This document shows positions 11,033 through 22,888 of a DNA stretch of 64,000 nt, one piece after another (position 1 is the first letter of the stretch; each line of letters opens with the position of its first letter). The translations under genes and the position numbers were made by a program. This DNA comes from Apiotrichum sp. Y4204. Taxonomy: Eukaryota > Basidiomycota > Tremellomycetes > Trichosporonales > Trichosporonaceae. The DNA lies in the NCBI GenBank assembly GCA_025531455.1, contig JAMYHL010000034.1, forward strand, positions 124,001 to 188,000. The letters are read 5' to 3'. Below the pieces are notes generated by a model. That model saw nothing but the letters and a program-made list of their open reading frames with translations. It was not told the DNA's origin and made no database searches.

Positions 11033-13241
11033 TTAAAAGACCGAAGAGAGGGCAACCGAGATAAGGACAGTGGCGAGGCCAACGCCCGCTGTTGCGGAGG
11101 CGTGGTTGCCCTTGTTCTCCTGACCGACGGTGGCGCCTTCCTTGACGCCCTGCGTCTTTCCGGCGTTATCCTTTGTGATGAGCTCGGCGGCGCGCTCAGT
11201 CAGGCCGTAGAGGACGCTCATGAGGTGGCTGCTGACCTGCATCGGGAGGTTGGAGCCGTCGACCACACGCAGGCCCTGGACGTCGTACACGCGGTGGCTC
11301 GAGTCAACGACGCCGCCGAGGTCGCGCGACATCATGGACGCAGTGCCGATCGGGTGCCAGTTTGAGCGGTAGTTGGACTTGACCCAGTTGGTCCAGTCTT
11401 CAAGGGAGCCGTCCGCGGCGATTGTGGCGGTCGACGGCGACGTCTCCTTCAGCACCTTGCCGTTGAGGGGGGCTGCGCGGGTAGAAAAGTTGCGAGTCCA
11501 GCGGGCAGTGGCGGCGGCAGCGAGGGTGTCAAACTCGTTGGCGAAGAAGCGCGGGTCAATGTTGAAATCCTCCGAGTAGGGGTCGGCGTTGGCGACGCTA
11601 ATCGATCCGCGGCCAAAGGGAAGGAGGAACCACGAGTCGTAGCCGAGCACCTTGTCGTACGTGTAGTCGAAGCTTTCGGACATGCTCGAGTTCTTCTTCA
11701 GAATCCAGTCGCGCTGGAGTTCGAGCGCCTTTTTGAGGCCGGCAGAGTTCTTGCCCGAGTAGGCACCGTGCTTGACCGCGTCCTCGACGTAGGCATCAAT
11801 GTTCTTCTCGAGGAGGTCGGTGAATTGCTTGGCCTCGTTGGCAGGCACAAGCTGCTCGAAACGTGGGAAGAAGACGGGAAGGCCGTCGCCGTTTTCCACC
11901 TCGGGCTTGACCTCAAAGTTGGTCGTAAACGTGGTCTGGTCAATCAGGTTTTGGCCGACGGGAAGGTCGACGACCTGCTTGATGCCCGCGCCCTCGAGAA
12001 CCGAGGCAGGGCCGATACCCGAGTGTTGGAGGATGACGGGTGTCTTGATACTGCCGGCCGCCATGATGACCTCGAGGTGCGCCTTGGCAGTGTATGTCTT
12101 GCCGTCCTTGCCCTTGAACTCGATGCCGGTGGCGCGGGTCCCCCCCTCGGTAGAGAGAAGAACCTTGCCGACAGTCGCCTCGGTAAGAAGGGTGAGCGAG
12201 GGAAGGTTCTGGTTGAGGAGGTAGGCCGTGTAAGTGTCGGAGCGGACGCCGTCAACGTTGTTGTGCGAGACAGTCGCATAGTCCGCAGGGTTACCGCAGG
12301 TGAGGTCGGTCGCGTAACGGTATCCGAGCTTGGCGGCAGTCTCGTTGACCGAGCGGCCGAGCTCGGCAGGAATAGCCTTCTGGTTGACGGCGACCTTGAC
12401 GAGGCCGTCTTTTCCGCGGCACTCGGGAGAGTAGGTGATGCCGGCCTTGGTCTGCTCCTCAGTGGGAGGAGTAAACCCCTCGACCTTGAGCATGTACGGT
12501 TGGAGCGTCTTCCAATTGACGCCCTCGTTGCCAAACTCCTCGAGCGCGTCGAGCTGGAAGTCGTGCGGCTTGGACCACGCCATGCCGTTGATGAGCGTCG
12601 AGCCACCAACTCCGCGGCCGGAGCGCATCGTCTGCTTCTCGCCGTTGCCAAAGGTCTGGTTCACCGTCTGGTAGGCCCAGTCAATATCAGTCTGGATCAA
12701 TTAGCAACGTGTATCACTCCCCATGGTGACGACTTACACCAAAGGCGGCCTGGTACTTGGATGAATCGGTGACATTGACGTTGTCCGCCTCGACACGGCC
12801 AGCCTCGACGACGAGGACGGATGCCTTGGACTCGGCGAGCCGGCGGGCGAGGACCGATCCGGAGAGACCGCCGCCGACAACGATGTAGTCGAAGGTTTTC
12901 TCATTCACGTCGGCCGCCGCCGGGAGGTTCAGGTTGGCATTCCTCGTGGTGGCAGGGGCTTTGGCATCGGTGGTGGTGGTGGTGGTGGTGGTGGTGACTG
13001 GGGTGTTGGACTCAGTCGCGGAGGCCGAGGCGGAGACTGAGGTGGAGACTGAGGCGGAGACCGGAGCAGATACCGACGCAGATCCAGACGCTGAGCTGCT
13101 GGATTCTGACGCGGACGACGTCGCGGTTGCCGGGCTCGATTCCGTGCTTGTGCCGACTTCGGAGGTCTCTTGCCGCTTCACAGGGCCGGCGAGGACAAAA
13201 GGCGCGACGGCCAGGGCGGCCAGTGTTGTGAGCTTGACCAT
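11033..13241 (-). CDS. Secreted GMC-family FAD oxidoreductase (glucose/alcohol-oxidase type), probably GPI-anchored
   Basis: Two exons of about 720 aa together, joined through a short GTAAGT...CAG intron near 12,705-12,735 (reads AAFG-TDIDW). The start MVKLTTLAALAVAPFVLAGPVKRQ gives a signal peptide and a KR site; an in-frame ATG at 13262 is also possible. Residues about 22-105 are a Ser/Thr/Ala-rich linker with a run of eight Thr. The GMC core then begins with the FAD-binding FDYIVVGGGLSGSVLARRL, then GRGVGGSTLINGM. The C-terminal catalytic region has WHPIGTASMM (first active His) and SSHLMSVLYGLTERAAE (second His). The last about 20 residues are hydrophobic after a small-residue stretch, as in a GPI-anchor signal. 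The role would be extracellular oxidation of sugars or alcohols with H2O2 production. The substrate is not predictable. Confidence 0.88.
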
Positions 13242-15076
13242 GTCTGAGGTGGGTGTGTTCAAGTGTACAGTGGTCGTGTCTGGAGTGTCGTAGATTCGTA
13301 TGTCGTCAGTCTATGAGGGTCTATGTCTAGACAATGTCGATCAAGTGGCGACGCGTCGATGGGATGAGATGTTGGGGGAGCAATATTGGGAGACATGGCT
13401 CGCACTTTTATGCCCATCTGGACGTCAATGCGCTCATGATGAGGAGCGTTAATCGCCGTCAAGATGACAGGTGAGTGAGTGCGTGAGCGCGCCCCTCCGG
13501 CCCCTCCTCTTCTCCTTCTCCCCGATCCAGGGACAGACAGTGAGCTCCTGGGACGACGATTACGCTAGCACTGCCGGATTCCGTACTCGACATGGGTCCT
13601 GCATTTGCTGCACTGCATCAAGAGTGAGATCGTGAGAGATGTGGGTCGTCAAACAGGACGGAGATGAGTGATTCCTGGGAGGTTGGACTGTGAGCGGGGG
13701 CGGTGACATTTCGAAACACCACTTCCCCCTCAACTTCCTCCGTCCATCGCACACCGCCTCCAACCGGTCTCTCGGCATCGTCAGTCGTCACCTCACAGTG
13801 CTGTCCCAGATCTGCATGTCTTTTGGCTTGGGCTGTCTGTGGATGCTCACCATCAGTGTTTCAGTGGCCGCCAGGCACTCACTGCCCTTTGTACCGGAGA
13901 CATCGTTGGCCGCCCTGAGGCGCGGTGAGATGCTGTTCATTGCGATTAAAGAAACGTGGTGAGCTGGTATGCCTGCGTAGCTCCGGAGCTTCTTATCGGC
14001 GGCGGCACATGCGGCATGCCAGCACCGCTCTGCCGTCTGCGACAATCTTTGCTGTAGACATGCGCGGCTGATGTCTTGTTATCCGGAGTGTTTTGCCGGC
14101 GAGACAACTAGGTACAGTGCAGAGGTACCGATATGGTAAACCAAACCGCCTGGTTGGTTGAAGAGACTGCTCCGTGATCCAGAAAGCTACAGAGCTACAG
14201 GGCAGGATAAGAAAAGCACACACCTGCGCCACATCAAGTCGGGAGCAGGAGACAGGCTCGCTGGACGGAATGGTCGCCGTCCGCAACAGTCCTCCGAACA
14301 TGAGGCCATCGCGATCAGCCCTGCCGCGCCTACCGGAGTACCTACCTATGTAAACCATTGTGATTCCGGCATTCCCCTCGGCACCCTGTTCCGGTACCAG
14401 GGTCAGAGCATTGAAGCCCGCATCCAGTACCAGACACGAAGTCCCCGCCGGCCAAGCTGCGGCGCGATTCTCAACACTCTCCTAACCACTGGTACCTTCC
14501 GGATCAGAGTTCACCATCCATCAACAAGAGGGACAGGAACGCAGGAATTACGCCGGACGGTGTCTTTCGTGTACTCTTGCCTGACAAGAGTCCGATGCGC
14601 AGCGCATGTCGTAAACACATTGTTGCACTGCCCTCTTCCCGGGCTGCTCCTGAAACACACTGGGCTGACAATCGTGGATGTTTGTCAGGTGGATCTAGGA
14701 GTTTGTAAGACGAAACACGCCGAGATGCACGCCATTGGTGCAGCCTGCAGTTTCGCACTGGCAGCTGGCAGTTCTTCGTGAGGGGAGGCGGACAGCAAGG
14801 GGCAGACTGTGCTCCGTAGAGTCGTCTTGAGCCCCTGCTTTTGACCATCAGCGCATCTGGACAAGAGTCGCCGCGTCGAGGAGCGAGAGCGTCTAGGATC
14901 CCGCCACTAGCATGTCAATCTTACGTGCTTTGTTCACAAGTCCCGCTCCGCTCAGTGGTGGCCATGATACAGTGCATAATGCTACAGGAGAACACAAATT
15001 ACGGACGCGCACGCGCGTCGTGCAAGCCGGGATGGGGGGGATGCTGGTCTATGCGGTGATGAATGGTCGGACAGGA
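13242..15076. other. Intergenic stretch with one TATA box
   Basis: Holds the promoter of the GMC gene, with CATAAAAG on the minus strand at about 13406-13413. The remaining 1.6 kb has open frames on both strands, such as a 207-codon plus frame at 14158, but that begins at TTG and shows no protein-like composition. I see no RNA gene. Confidence 0.5.
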
Positions 15077-15973
15077 CTACAGCTCGGCAAAGGACCGGCT
15101 CACCGCGGAGAAGAAGTCCTCGTCGGCGGTGGCGTCCTCGACGATATCGTCGTACGCTGCGTCGTCCTCCTCTGCCTGGTCGTCCTCCTCCGCCTGGTCG
15201 TCCTCCTCCGCCTCGTCGTCCTCCTCCGCCTCGTCGTCCTCGTCCTCGTCCTCGTCGTCGCTGTCCTCGCCGTCGTCCTCGTCCTCCTCAGCGGCATCGT
15301 CGTCGTAGAGCTCATCATAGTCCTCCTCGGCCGAATCGTCATCGGCAATCTCGTCCAGATCGAGCTCGTCGTCTTCATCGTCGGCATCCTGGTTCTCGTC
15401 GTCGTTGCTCTCGTCGTCGTCGTTGTCGTTGCTCTCCCCGTCGTCGTTCTCGTCACCATTGTTGCCCTCGCCGTCATTATCGTCGCCGTCTCCCTCCGGC
15501 TTCTTCTGGTGGTCCCCCTCCTCGCCCTGGGAAGCCTTATGTTTCGGTGGGTCGGCCTTGTGCCCGAAGCGGTCCGCGTCCGAAAGGGGCACAAACTTGA
15601 CCGGGCCGCCCTTCACGCTTTGGAAGGTCTTGTTTTGGGGTTTCACCCCGGTACGGACGTACGAAGGACCCTCGAGTTTGACCGGGACGCCATTGACGTT
15701 CTTGTACGCGACGCCGTTCACCCACTGGACAGACGACTTCTCCGCTTTGACCGAGGGGCGCACGTATGACGGACCCTGGCCAGGAGGTACCGGCTGGTCT
15801 TCGGGCGTGGGCCCCGGCTTGTCGGTCGCCGCATTCATCGCGGAGGAAACAGAGTTGGACGCGCTTGGCGTAGGCGAAGGGCTTGGGGTGCTCGTAACCG
15901 CGGTGTTCTCGGACGCGCTGACGCTAACGGCCAGAGTGAGGAGGACGGTCCAGAGCGCGGCGGTGAACTTCAT
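15077..15973 (-). CDS. Secreted, extremely acidic Asp/Glu-rich protein with GPSYVR repeats
   Basis: One exon, 298 aa. A signal peptide (MKFTAALWTVLLTLAVSVSAS) is followed by a Ser/Thr/Pro region. Two copies of GPSYVR then alternate with related segments (WVNGVAYKNVNGVPVKLE and FQSVKGGPVKF). From about residue 155 to 285 the chain is almost only Asp, Glu, Asn and Gly, including EEDDQA/EEDDEA hexapeptide repeats encoded by an 18-bp unit. It ends DFFSAVSRSFAEL. No domain is recognised. The tail is certainly disordered and strongly negative, suited to binding cations or basic wall polymers such as chitosan (inference). The short basic/aromatic repeats could be a processed peptide series. A TATA box lies at 16118-16125. 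Confidence 0.7.
   Translation of the reverse strand: MKFTAALWTVLLTLAVSVSASENTAVTSTPSPSPTPSASNSVSSAMNAATDKPGPTPEDQPVPPGQGPSYVRPSVKAEKSSVQWVNGVAYKNVNGVPVKLEGPSYVRTGVKPQNKTFQSVKGGPVKFVPLSDADRFGHKADPPKHKASQGEEGDHQKKPEGDGDDNDGEGNNGDENDDGESNDNDDDESNDDENQDADDEDDELDLDEIADDDSAEEDYDELYDDDAAEEDEDDGEDSDDEDEDEDDEAEEDDEAEEDDQAEEDDQAEEDDAAYDDIVEDATADEDFFSAVSRSFAEL
15172..15260. repeat. 18-bp tandem repeat encoding EEDD(Q/E)A
   Basis: Four to five copies of an 18-bp unit (gtcgtcctcctccgcctg and close variants on the plus strand), followed by a tcctcg triplet-type run. The repeat is in frame inside the acidic secreted protein gene. Confidence 0.85.
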
Positions 15974-17106
15974 TGTAAGTGGTCGAGCTCGTAGGGATAC
16001 GTTAGAGTGAGAGGGAAATGAGTGTGAGTCTAGCTGGAATCCGGGGGCTGGGAGTGTTGGAGCAGTGTCGTTGTCTTGGTACTGGGATGGGGAAGTGAGA
16101 TGCCAACACGAGTGGGCTTTATAGCTCTCCGACCGCGATGAGCGCTGTATCATCTTACCTGCTGGTGACCATCTCAACAGCGACAAACACCCTCCTGGCG
16201 ACCTCAAGCATCAACAACAGGGATAGACACCGATACTGCACAGGCTCTAGGAGCGGTGAGGATATCAATCCTGAAAGTGAAACTCCAGACGAGGGGCGGG
16301 CGGTACACAGTGTACAGAGCCGAGTCCACCCCCTGTACCACATTTTGTCCAGCTCTAATCCACTTGTGTCCGAGTACACTGTAAAGTTGCAGCAGTGCGT
16401 TGCAGTGCCGAGCCTTGCGTTGCAGGTTGTCGCCGACAGTCTGGGAATGGCACATTTGGGAGGATTGGAACGCTGCCGGCACTGCCCAAGGTTGCACCGC
16501 GCGTTTCATGTCGACCCTTGCTGAATGTCTCCATCTGTGCGTGTCACACTGTACAGCCATCATGAACCACTAGTAGGGCATGCAAGCTGACACACTGTAC
16601 TGCCTATCCATGGTCGTGCCTTGAGTTGTTTCCATCACAGAATGGGGGATACCACGCTTGGTAGATGGGTAGAACAACGCCGACTTGACGGTACGTTCCA
16701 CCTTCCCGTCCTGTAAGCATGTTCATACCCAAACAGCATGTCCGGGATGCCCCTTCGACCAGCCAACTGCTCACATTCCAGTCGGGTGGGAACACCGCTT
16801 CTGGTCGCGACCTCCCTTCGAGGAAGGGCCAGTATTCTGGGCTCGCAGACTCAGGCTGCGACATGTTTCCGCTGTGCCCGAAGTGTCCGTTTCTGCGTCC
16901 GGCGTGTTTATCAAGCTCGCGCAAACATTGGGAGCAGGCCAGGAGGGCAATAAAGGAGCTTTGACGAGAACAGGTAACTCGGCAGAGCAGTTTGGACCAC
17001 ATGGAGAAGCCAAGGTCGGTCGCCGACAAGCGGTGCCTGCGGACCACCGAAGACTGTCCACCCTTCCGTGACACGAACAATATCCATCCCTCAACTACAC
17101 ACATTT
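15974..17106. other. Intergenic region
   Basis: Contains TATAAAG (minus, 16118-16125) for the acidic protein gene. The remaining sequence is the 3' side of the membrane-protein gene. Open frames here, up to 166 codons on the minus strand, are Cys/Arg/Trp-rich and not protein-like. Confidence 0.5.
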
Positions 17107-18226
17107 CTACTGGGCCTTGCTGTCCTTGACAGATCTGGCATACGAGCGCTGGAGGGTGATCTCACGCACGGCCCAGAAGACGATGACGGCCGCGCCGGGG
17201 CCGGCAACGGCGGCGAGGAGCATGAAGGGCGCGAGGTTGGCGAGGAGATGGGAGACTCCCGCGCCGTAGCCGGTGAGCACGGAAGCGATGCACACGACCA
17301 GGACAGCGATAAAGTCAATCATAAACACGAGGTGTGCGCCGTGCGCGAGCGACGTCGTGTCCGTCTGCGGGCGGAGGAGGAAGACGTCGCGCAGGTCAAA
17401 CTCCCCGAAGACGGTCTCGCGGAGCAGCTCGATGTGCGTGAGGAGCGAGACGGCGACGCATGCCGAAGTCAAAAGGCCAGTAACGACCAGGCGCGTGTTC
17501 GGGAGGACCGAGAGGATGGGGGGCAGGACAATCTGGAGGACGAGAATGTACAACGGGAACGCTTGCCACAGCGAAAGCGAGAGATAGTCAAAGTCTTGAT
17601 GCTTGAGGTAGATAGTCGGCACAAAGTAGCCGGCAAGCGAGAAGAGCGTTGTCCATACGTACTTTGGCTCGGGGATGAGTGCCTTGAGCCGCTCATCAGC
17701 CGTGTTGCGCCGCGCCATCGTGTTGGCGAGCCCGGATGCCGCCGACCAGGTGACAAAGACGAGGTGCAGCGGAACGGTGAAGCCAGCGGTGAAGCGCTGG
17801 CCGATGAGCAGGAAGATGGACGACGCGCGCGCGAGCGTGCCGGCAATAAAGTTGCTGCGGCGGTGGACAGGGCGGAAGCTCTCGTACGTCGAGATGACCA
17901 CAGTCGAGAGGAAGAGCGCGCCAAACGTCGCCATCTGCAGCTGTACGGGACGAGGACCGTGGGCGCCGGCCGTAAAGAGCATGTTGAGCGAGCACAGCAG
18001 CCCGTTGATATCGCGCCCGAGGATGGGGTAGTACTTCATCCCCGGCTGCGAAAAGCAGGCTCCCGTACCCATCAGCATTGCGTTGCGCTGCACGGCGTTG
18101 GACATTAGAGCTGCGGTCAGCTTTGAAGTCTCGGTGAGGATATGCTCGCCACTCACCGATAGCGCCAAAGGCGTACAGCTCGCCGGCGGCGAGGGCCAGA
18201 AAGAAGAGGGCGCGGAACAGCGCCAT
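17107..18226 (-). CDS. Multi-pass membrane protein, fungal family of unknown function
   Basis: Two exons, about 356 aa. Exon 1 (MALFRALFFLALAAGELYAFGAI) is joined by a GTGAGT...CCGCAG intron to ALMSNAVQRNAMLMG. At least eight hydrophobic segments are visible. The part STYESFRPVHRRS...IFLLIGQRFTAGFTVPLHLVF has the look of fungal polytopic proteins with a GQ-x-x-GAG-x-x-x-PL signature. These include relatives found near meroterpenoid genes, but I see no cyclase active-site evidence. The C-terminus is cytosolic-like and basic (REITLQRSYARSVKDSKAQ). The function is unknown; a transporter or a membrane enzyme are both possible. Confidence 0.65.
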
Positions 18227-19944
18227 TGTGGGATGCACAAGAGGTCGCTCAGAGGGAGGTCGGAGTGGATGGATGTGAAGTATCAAGAGGCGAGATGGAA
18301 TGTTCAACTCTGTTTGTGCTCCCACCATCCATTGAATCCCATCCTGGCATCTTGCTGTCATGGAAATAGAGGTCGATGATGTCAATTCAAGGGAAACCTC
18401 GCGTGGGTCTGGAGACGACGACGACGCGAGACGCGACCGAAATCACAATCTCCCCCGAAATGGCCAGCTAGCCCGATGCACATACCTATGCATGCTCTCA
18501 ACGACTCGGCAAGACCAACATGCAAGACGGCAGACACGCGTAGACTTGCGTGAGGGCGTTTTCGCAACAAGCACATAGAGTGGACTCGGCAGAGTTACTT
18601 CTCACACTTTGGCCAAGTCCCAAAACGACATACGCCTTGTCCATCTGGCGACGGACTAACTACGGTTCTCCACAGTCATCTCTCCATTTCTTTTCCACAC
18701 CGTCAAACCCGTCTGCGACCCAGCCCGCTAAGAAGACCGTCCTGCTCTCCGCACAAATCGCAAGAGCCCCGACCGTGCGGTCAAACTGGACCGAGTTGTG
18801 GAGAATCTGCTGCTCGCCCCAGGGGAAGCACTTCCACGGCGACGGAGGCGCCCTCCTGCCTAAAGGTGGTCACCAACACTCTAGTTGGCCTCGACGTAAA
18901 CAAGTGTATCGATTCCATTCCACTCGCCCTCCCAATCCCAACTCTCTTCCCTCTCGGACCTCTGATTTGGCGTCCGTTACGCGATGTGCCCATTGTGCGC
19001 GGCGATGCCGCCGACACAGCCAATGCCATAACAGTGCAGCGGGTGAACGACCGGGGTACCGTGGTTAGCACCGCCACAGCCCCAGCGTCCACGATTGCAT
19101 GAGTAGCTTCAGCTCACGAGAGGACTGGAAACTTACTCAGAGTGGTATCACTTGCTCGTTGCATTTCGCGTCGTTCTTGGAGTGCTCATGATTTTATGAT
19201 GCTGTCGATGCCGTTACCGATACAAAGAAGCACTGCAGCACTACTATTCACCCCTGAATACGTTTCTGTTTGTACTGTACCACTAACTCACAGCAACAGC
19301 AAACCGCCGAACATGGTGGTCGTGCATCGCGCAGCGTCATGCGTGGGGGATCATGTAGCCTCGCCGTGCCTGGACATGTCGGAAACGCGCTGTGCTGATT
19401 CTGACACATTGTGCGGTGCTGGCTCGCCGTTTCAGGAGAACAGCGTCGTACATCGCATCCCCCTCATCGCATCTCCCGTCTTCAGGGCCCCGAGCAAACA
19501 GCATCGCCCAGGCTAACAGCATGCACCTGAGCTGTACAGGTCCTGTAGAAACCGCTTTGTGTCGCTGAAACTTCTCCACTGCAACCTTGCAATACTACTG
19601 ACATCCAACACTGCTTCGTGCTTCGGTGTCGTCGCAGGCGGCGGCGCGAGTCTGGCACGCCAGGAGCAAGGAGAGACCGGTGGTCTCTGCGAGTGGTAGT
19701 CTCTCGCAGAAGGGTAAGTGGAGAGTCCTCCATTCCCAGAGGTATACAAGAGCAGAAGAGATTTATCACTCCCCAACGTGCCCCCCCGATCCCAGACACC
19801 CGACTTTTACTCCTTTACACCAACAAGTTCGAGGATCCGAGTACCACTGACGAGCGGGACGCGTACTCACCCATCTCACCCCCCTCACCCACCTTACCCC
19901 CTCTCTCCCTCACCCCCTCTCCCACTTCTTACCCATCACTCACC
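18227..19944. other. Intergenic region with a weak coding-like patch
   Basis: At about 18676-19102 on the plus strand, codons ending in C become frequent. An intron-3'-end-like pattern (actaac, then ctccacag at 18668-18675) precedes it, and the frame ends at a TGA after TAPASTIA. No ATG-initiated exon can be joined with confidence, so I list it only as a possible gene fragment. The rest is the promoter of the next gene, with a pyrimidine-rich leader from 19870. Confidence 0.3.
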
Positions 19945-22781
19945 ATGGCCGAGCGTGAGTATCCCACCGCCGACGATCTCTAACGGCAGCATCACCCAGT
20001 CCGCCCGCAGACGTCCCCAGTGCCGAGCACAAGCCCGAAAAGCCCACAGAGACGCCGCCGACCGAGACCCCGCCCGCGCCCGTCGAAACTCCATCCGCTG
20101 AAAAGCCAGCCGAGACGCCAAAGGCCGAGGAGAAGACCACCGAAACGCCGAGCGAGACCCCGCCGCCGGAGACAGCTGCAACGCCGAGCGACAAGCCGCC
20201 GACTGAGACCCCGCCCGCCGAGAAGCCGCCGACTGAGACGCCGCCCGCCGAGAAGCCGGCCGAGACATCCCCGACAGAAACCCCGCCTCCCCCTCCCCCT
20301 CCCCCGAGCGATACGCCGTCTCATACTCTCCCCACCGAGACCCCGCCGACGACGCCGCCAGCCGAGACCACTTTCGTCGAGGCGGCGGAGAAGACCCTGA
20401 CACCGCCACTGGCAGAGACCACCCTGCCGCCGACCGAGACTTTCAACACGACGGAGGCACCCGCCGCCTCCGCCCCAACGCCTGGCACACCGAGCCCGAG
20501 CCCGGACACTCCTGCCTCGAGCCCGCCTGCGTCGACTACCCCAGACGCCACCACACAGGGTACGTCCCCTGCCCCCTCCCCCACCCTTCCCCCTGCCGAG
20601 GACACGGAGACGGACGCGAGTGCCGGCACGCCCCAGGGCCCGTCTGAGCCCGAGCCGCTGCCGGAGCCCCAGACTGAGCCGCAGCCGGAGCACCCGCCAG
20701 AGCCGCAGCCGACGGCTGAGCCCAAGCCAGAGCCAGAGCCAAAGCCGGAGCCTACGCCTGAGTCCAAGCCAGAACCTGAGACCAAGCCAGAGCCGAAGCC
20801 CGAGCCAAAGCCGGAGCCTGAAAAGCAACCCGAGCAGAAGCCTGAGGAGCAGCCTCACGGCCCAACGGAGACGCAGTCGGAGACCCCGAGCTTGCCCGAC
20901 TCCCAGTCGGAGACCCAGCAGACGGAGACACCCACGAAGACCCGGCGGCCGGCGACTCAGTCCGAGACTCAGTCCGAGACGCTGTCCGTGACCCAGACGG
21001 AAACCCAGTCGGAGACGCTGTCCGTGACCCAGACGGAAACCCAGTCGGAGACGCTGTCCGCGACTCAGTCCGTGACCCAGTCCGTGACCCAGCGTCCCGA
21101 GTCCTCGCCTCAGCCTCCGCGACTGCCTGAGCCTCAGCGTGAGCCGGCGCCTCAGCAGCCAGAACGGCCACAGCGTGTGCCAAACTCGCAAGCTGAGCTC
21201 GAGCGCAAGCCGGATGAGCCGCAGCCCCTGCTGGCTCCGGCGAAGAATCTCTTGTCCCAGGACAAGACTGCCGCGCCTGCTTCGTCCACCGAGGGCCCCT
21301 CCAGGGCTGTCGAGATCAAAGAGGGAATCCACAAGGTGCTGGATGCGTCTTCTACCTCGTCAGACCCCAATTCCGGTCCTAAAAACAATCCCTCCAATGC
21401 AGACACCAACCGCAACCCAGACACTCCCAACCCCAACCCTAACTCCACCCCCAACCCCCGCCCCGAGTCCTCCCCCTCTATCCCCAATCTTCCTGCTTCA
21501 GAGAATAAACAGTCGCCAACGAACTCAGACTCCGCGGCCCAGGACCCGACCGCCGACGAAAACCGCAACCAAAGCCCACAGGTCCCCAACCACCCCCAGA
21601 ACCCGCCAGGCCAGGGCCAGGGCCAGCCTGCTCAGTCCCCTCAGTCTCCCAGTCGCCAGGCATCCTCGCCGGGTAATGCCAACCCCGTCCAGATGGGCTC
21701 TGCCGGAGTGCCAGCCGCCGGCCCCAGCTCCACCAACACCCCGCTCGACGGCTCCATCCGCGGTGAGCCAGCACAGGGCGGTAGCAAGGCAAGGCTCAAC
21801 ACCGGCGCGCTCGCGGGAATCATCGTCGGCGGCGTCATTGGTCTTGTCGTCGTCATTGCCGTGCTCTTCTTCCTCTTCCGCGCATGCCGCCGCAAGCGCC
21901 GCGACAAATGGAACGAGTACATGTTCAACCCCAGAGCCTCGCCGTACCGCAAAGACGGCGTCGTCATGGATCTGGAGAACGAGCTGGCCGACAGCAGTGC
22001 CCGTGCCCAGACTCAGGCGTACAGTGGTCCTCCGGCGCCAGCCGCTACGATGCCCCTCTACCCCGGCCAACCGCGAATGCCTACGCCCAGCCGTCCCGCC
22101 CCTAGGTTACCTGTTGCTCCCATGTGTAGCATGGGTGGACCTCCCGTGACGAGGCCTCCTATGGCGGGAGTCGTTTCCGGTGTTGCGGCGGTGGGCGCCG
22201 CGAGCGCCGTCGGTGCCGCTGGTGTGGCAGCCGCAGCCGCCAACGCCTCGTACAGCAACACCCGGACCTCGACCAACTCGAGCAGCTCGGACATGCTTTT
22301 CTACGGCAGCGACGCGTTCAACGCGCTTCCCGAGGGCGCGTACGCGTTCATCGACGGAGACATCATAAGGGCGCTCCAGCCCTCGCCCGTCGAATTGACC
22401 ATGCCGACAGTGATGCCTGCCTCTGCCGTGCTCGAAACCACCTCTCTGCGGGGCAAGCACGAGCGCACCCTGTCGGACGTGTACGAGGAGACCGAGGAGA
22501 CCGTGGACGAGTACACTGCCACGAGGTCGTCGAGTCCGCTGAGCAACGGCTCGCATGATTCGCATGGCTCGCACGGTTCCGGCCACGCGCCGTTGCTTGG
22601 CGGCTCGCGCTCGAGCTACAGCTACAACGCCTACGGTGCCGGCTGGCTCGGGTACCGCTCGAGCCAGGACGGGTCGCGCTCCAGCATTGAGACGTATGAG
22701 ACGGCTCGCCGCGCCGCGAGCAGGAATGGTAGCCGCAGCGACAGCCGTCTCGGGGACAGGACTATCGGCCAGGCCGTGTAG
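19945..22781 (+). CDS. Large Pro/Thr/Glu-rich single-pass membrane protein (mucin-like)
   Basis: The ATG at 19945 follows a CT-rich leader (ctcaccATG). Exon 1 has only 10 nt (19945-19954) and is joined through a GTGAGT...CCGCAG intron to exon 2 at 20011, giving 926 aa. Residues 5-330 are built from ETPP, AEKP and EPKPEP motifs. They are followed by Ser/Gln/Thr repeats (TQSETLSV...), then an Asn/Pro-rich stretch. One transmembrane helix lies at about residues 600-625, followed by [10 protein letters not shown] as stop-transfer. The cytosolic tail of about 300 aa is Ser-rich and contains a poly-Ala/Gly/Val patch. No signal peptide is seen, so membrane entry would depend on the internal helix, or a longer 5' exon was missed. 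It resembles mucin-like or SKG6/AXL2-type fungal surface proteins in form only. A possible role is cell-surface sensing or spacing. Confidence 0.7.
20950..21095 (+). repeat. 36-bp tandem repeat encoding [12 protein letters not shown]
   Basis: Two identical 36-bp copies (20976-21011 and 21012-21047) and a third partial copy, embedded in a wider Ser-Glu-Thr-Gln repeat. The unit is a multiple of three and identical at the DNA level, so it is recent and likely variable between strains. Confidence 0.9.
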
Positions 22782-22888
22782 CTTTGTGTATAATATCCCA
22801 GATTGAATAGATATACTGTATCCGCACCCATAGATCCCATGTTGCATTGCATTTCTTCAGACCTTCCTCCCAAACTCTATCTCATACT

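Noticed and set aside
11768..12772. 334-codon plus-strand frame opposite the GMC gene
   Set aside because: Antisense shadow of a gene with strong codon bias.
14912..15769. 285-codon plus-strand hydrophobic Val/Leu frame
   Set aside because: Antisense of the Asp/Glu-rich tract; the minus frame has a signal peptide and true ATG.
19992..21332. 446-codon minus-strand Arg/Leu/Gly repeat frame
   Set aside because: Antisense of the Pro/Thr/Glu repeat gene; no independent evidence.
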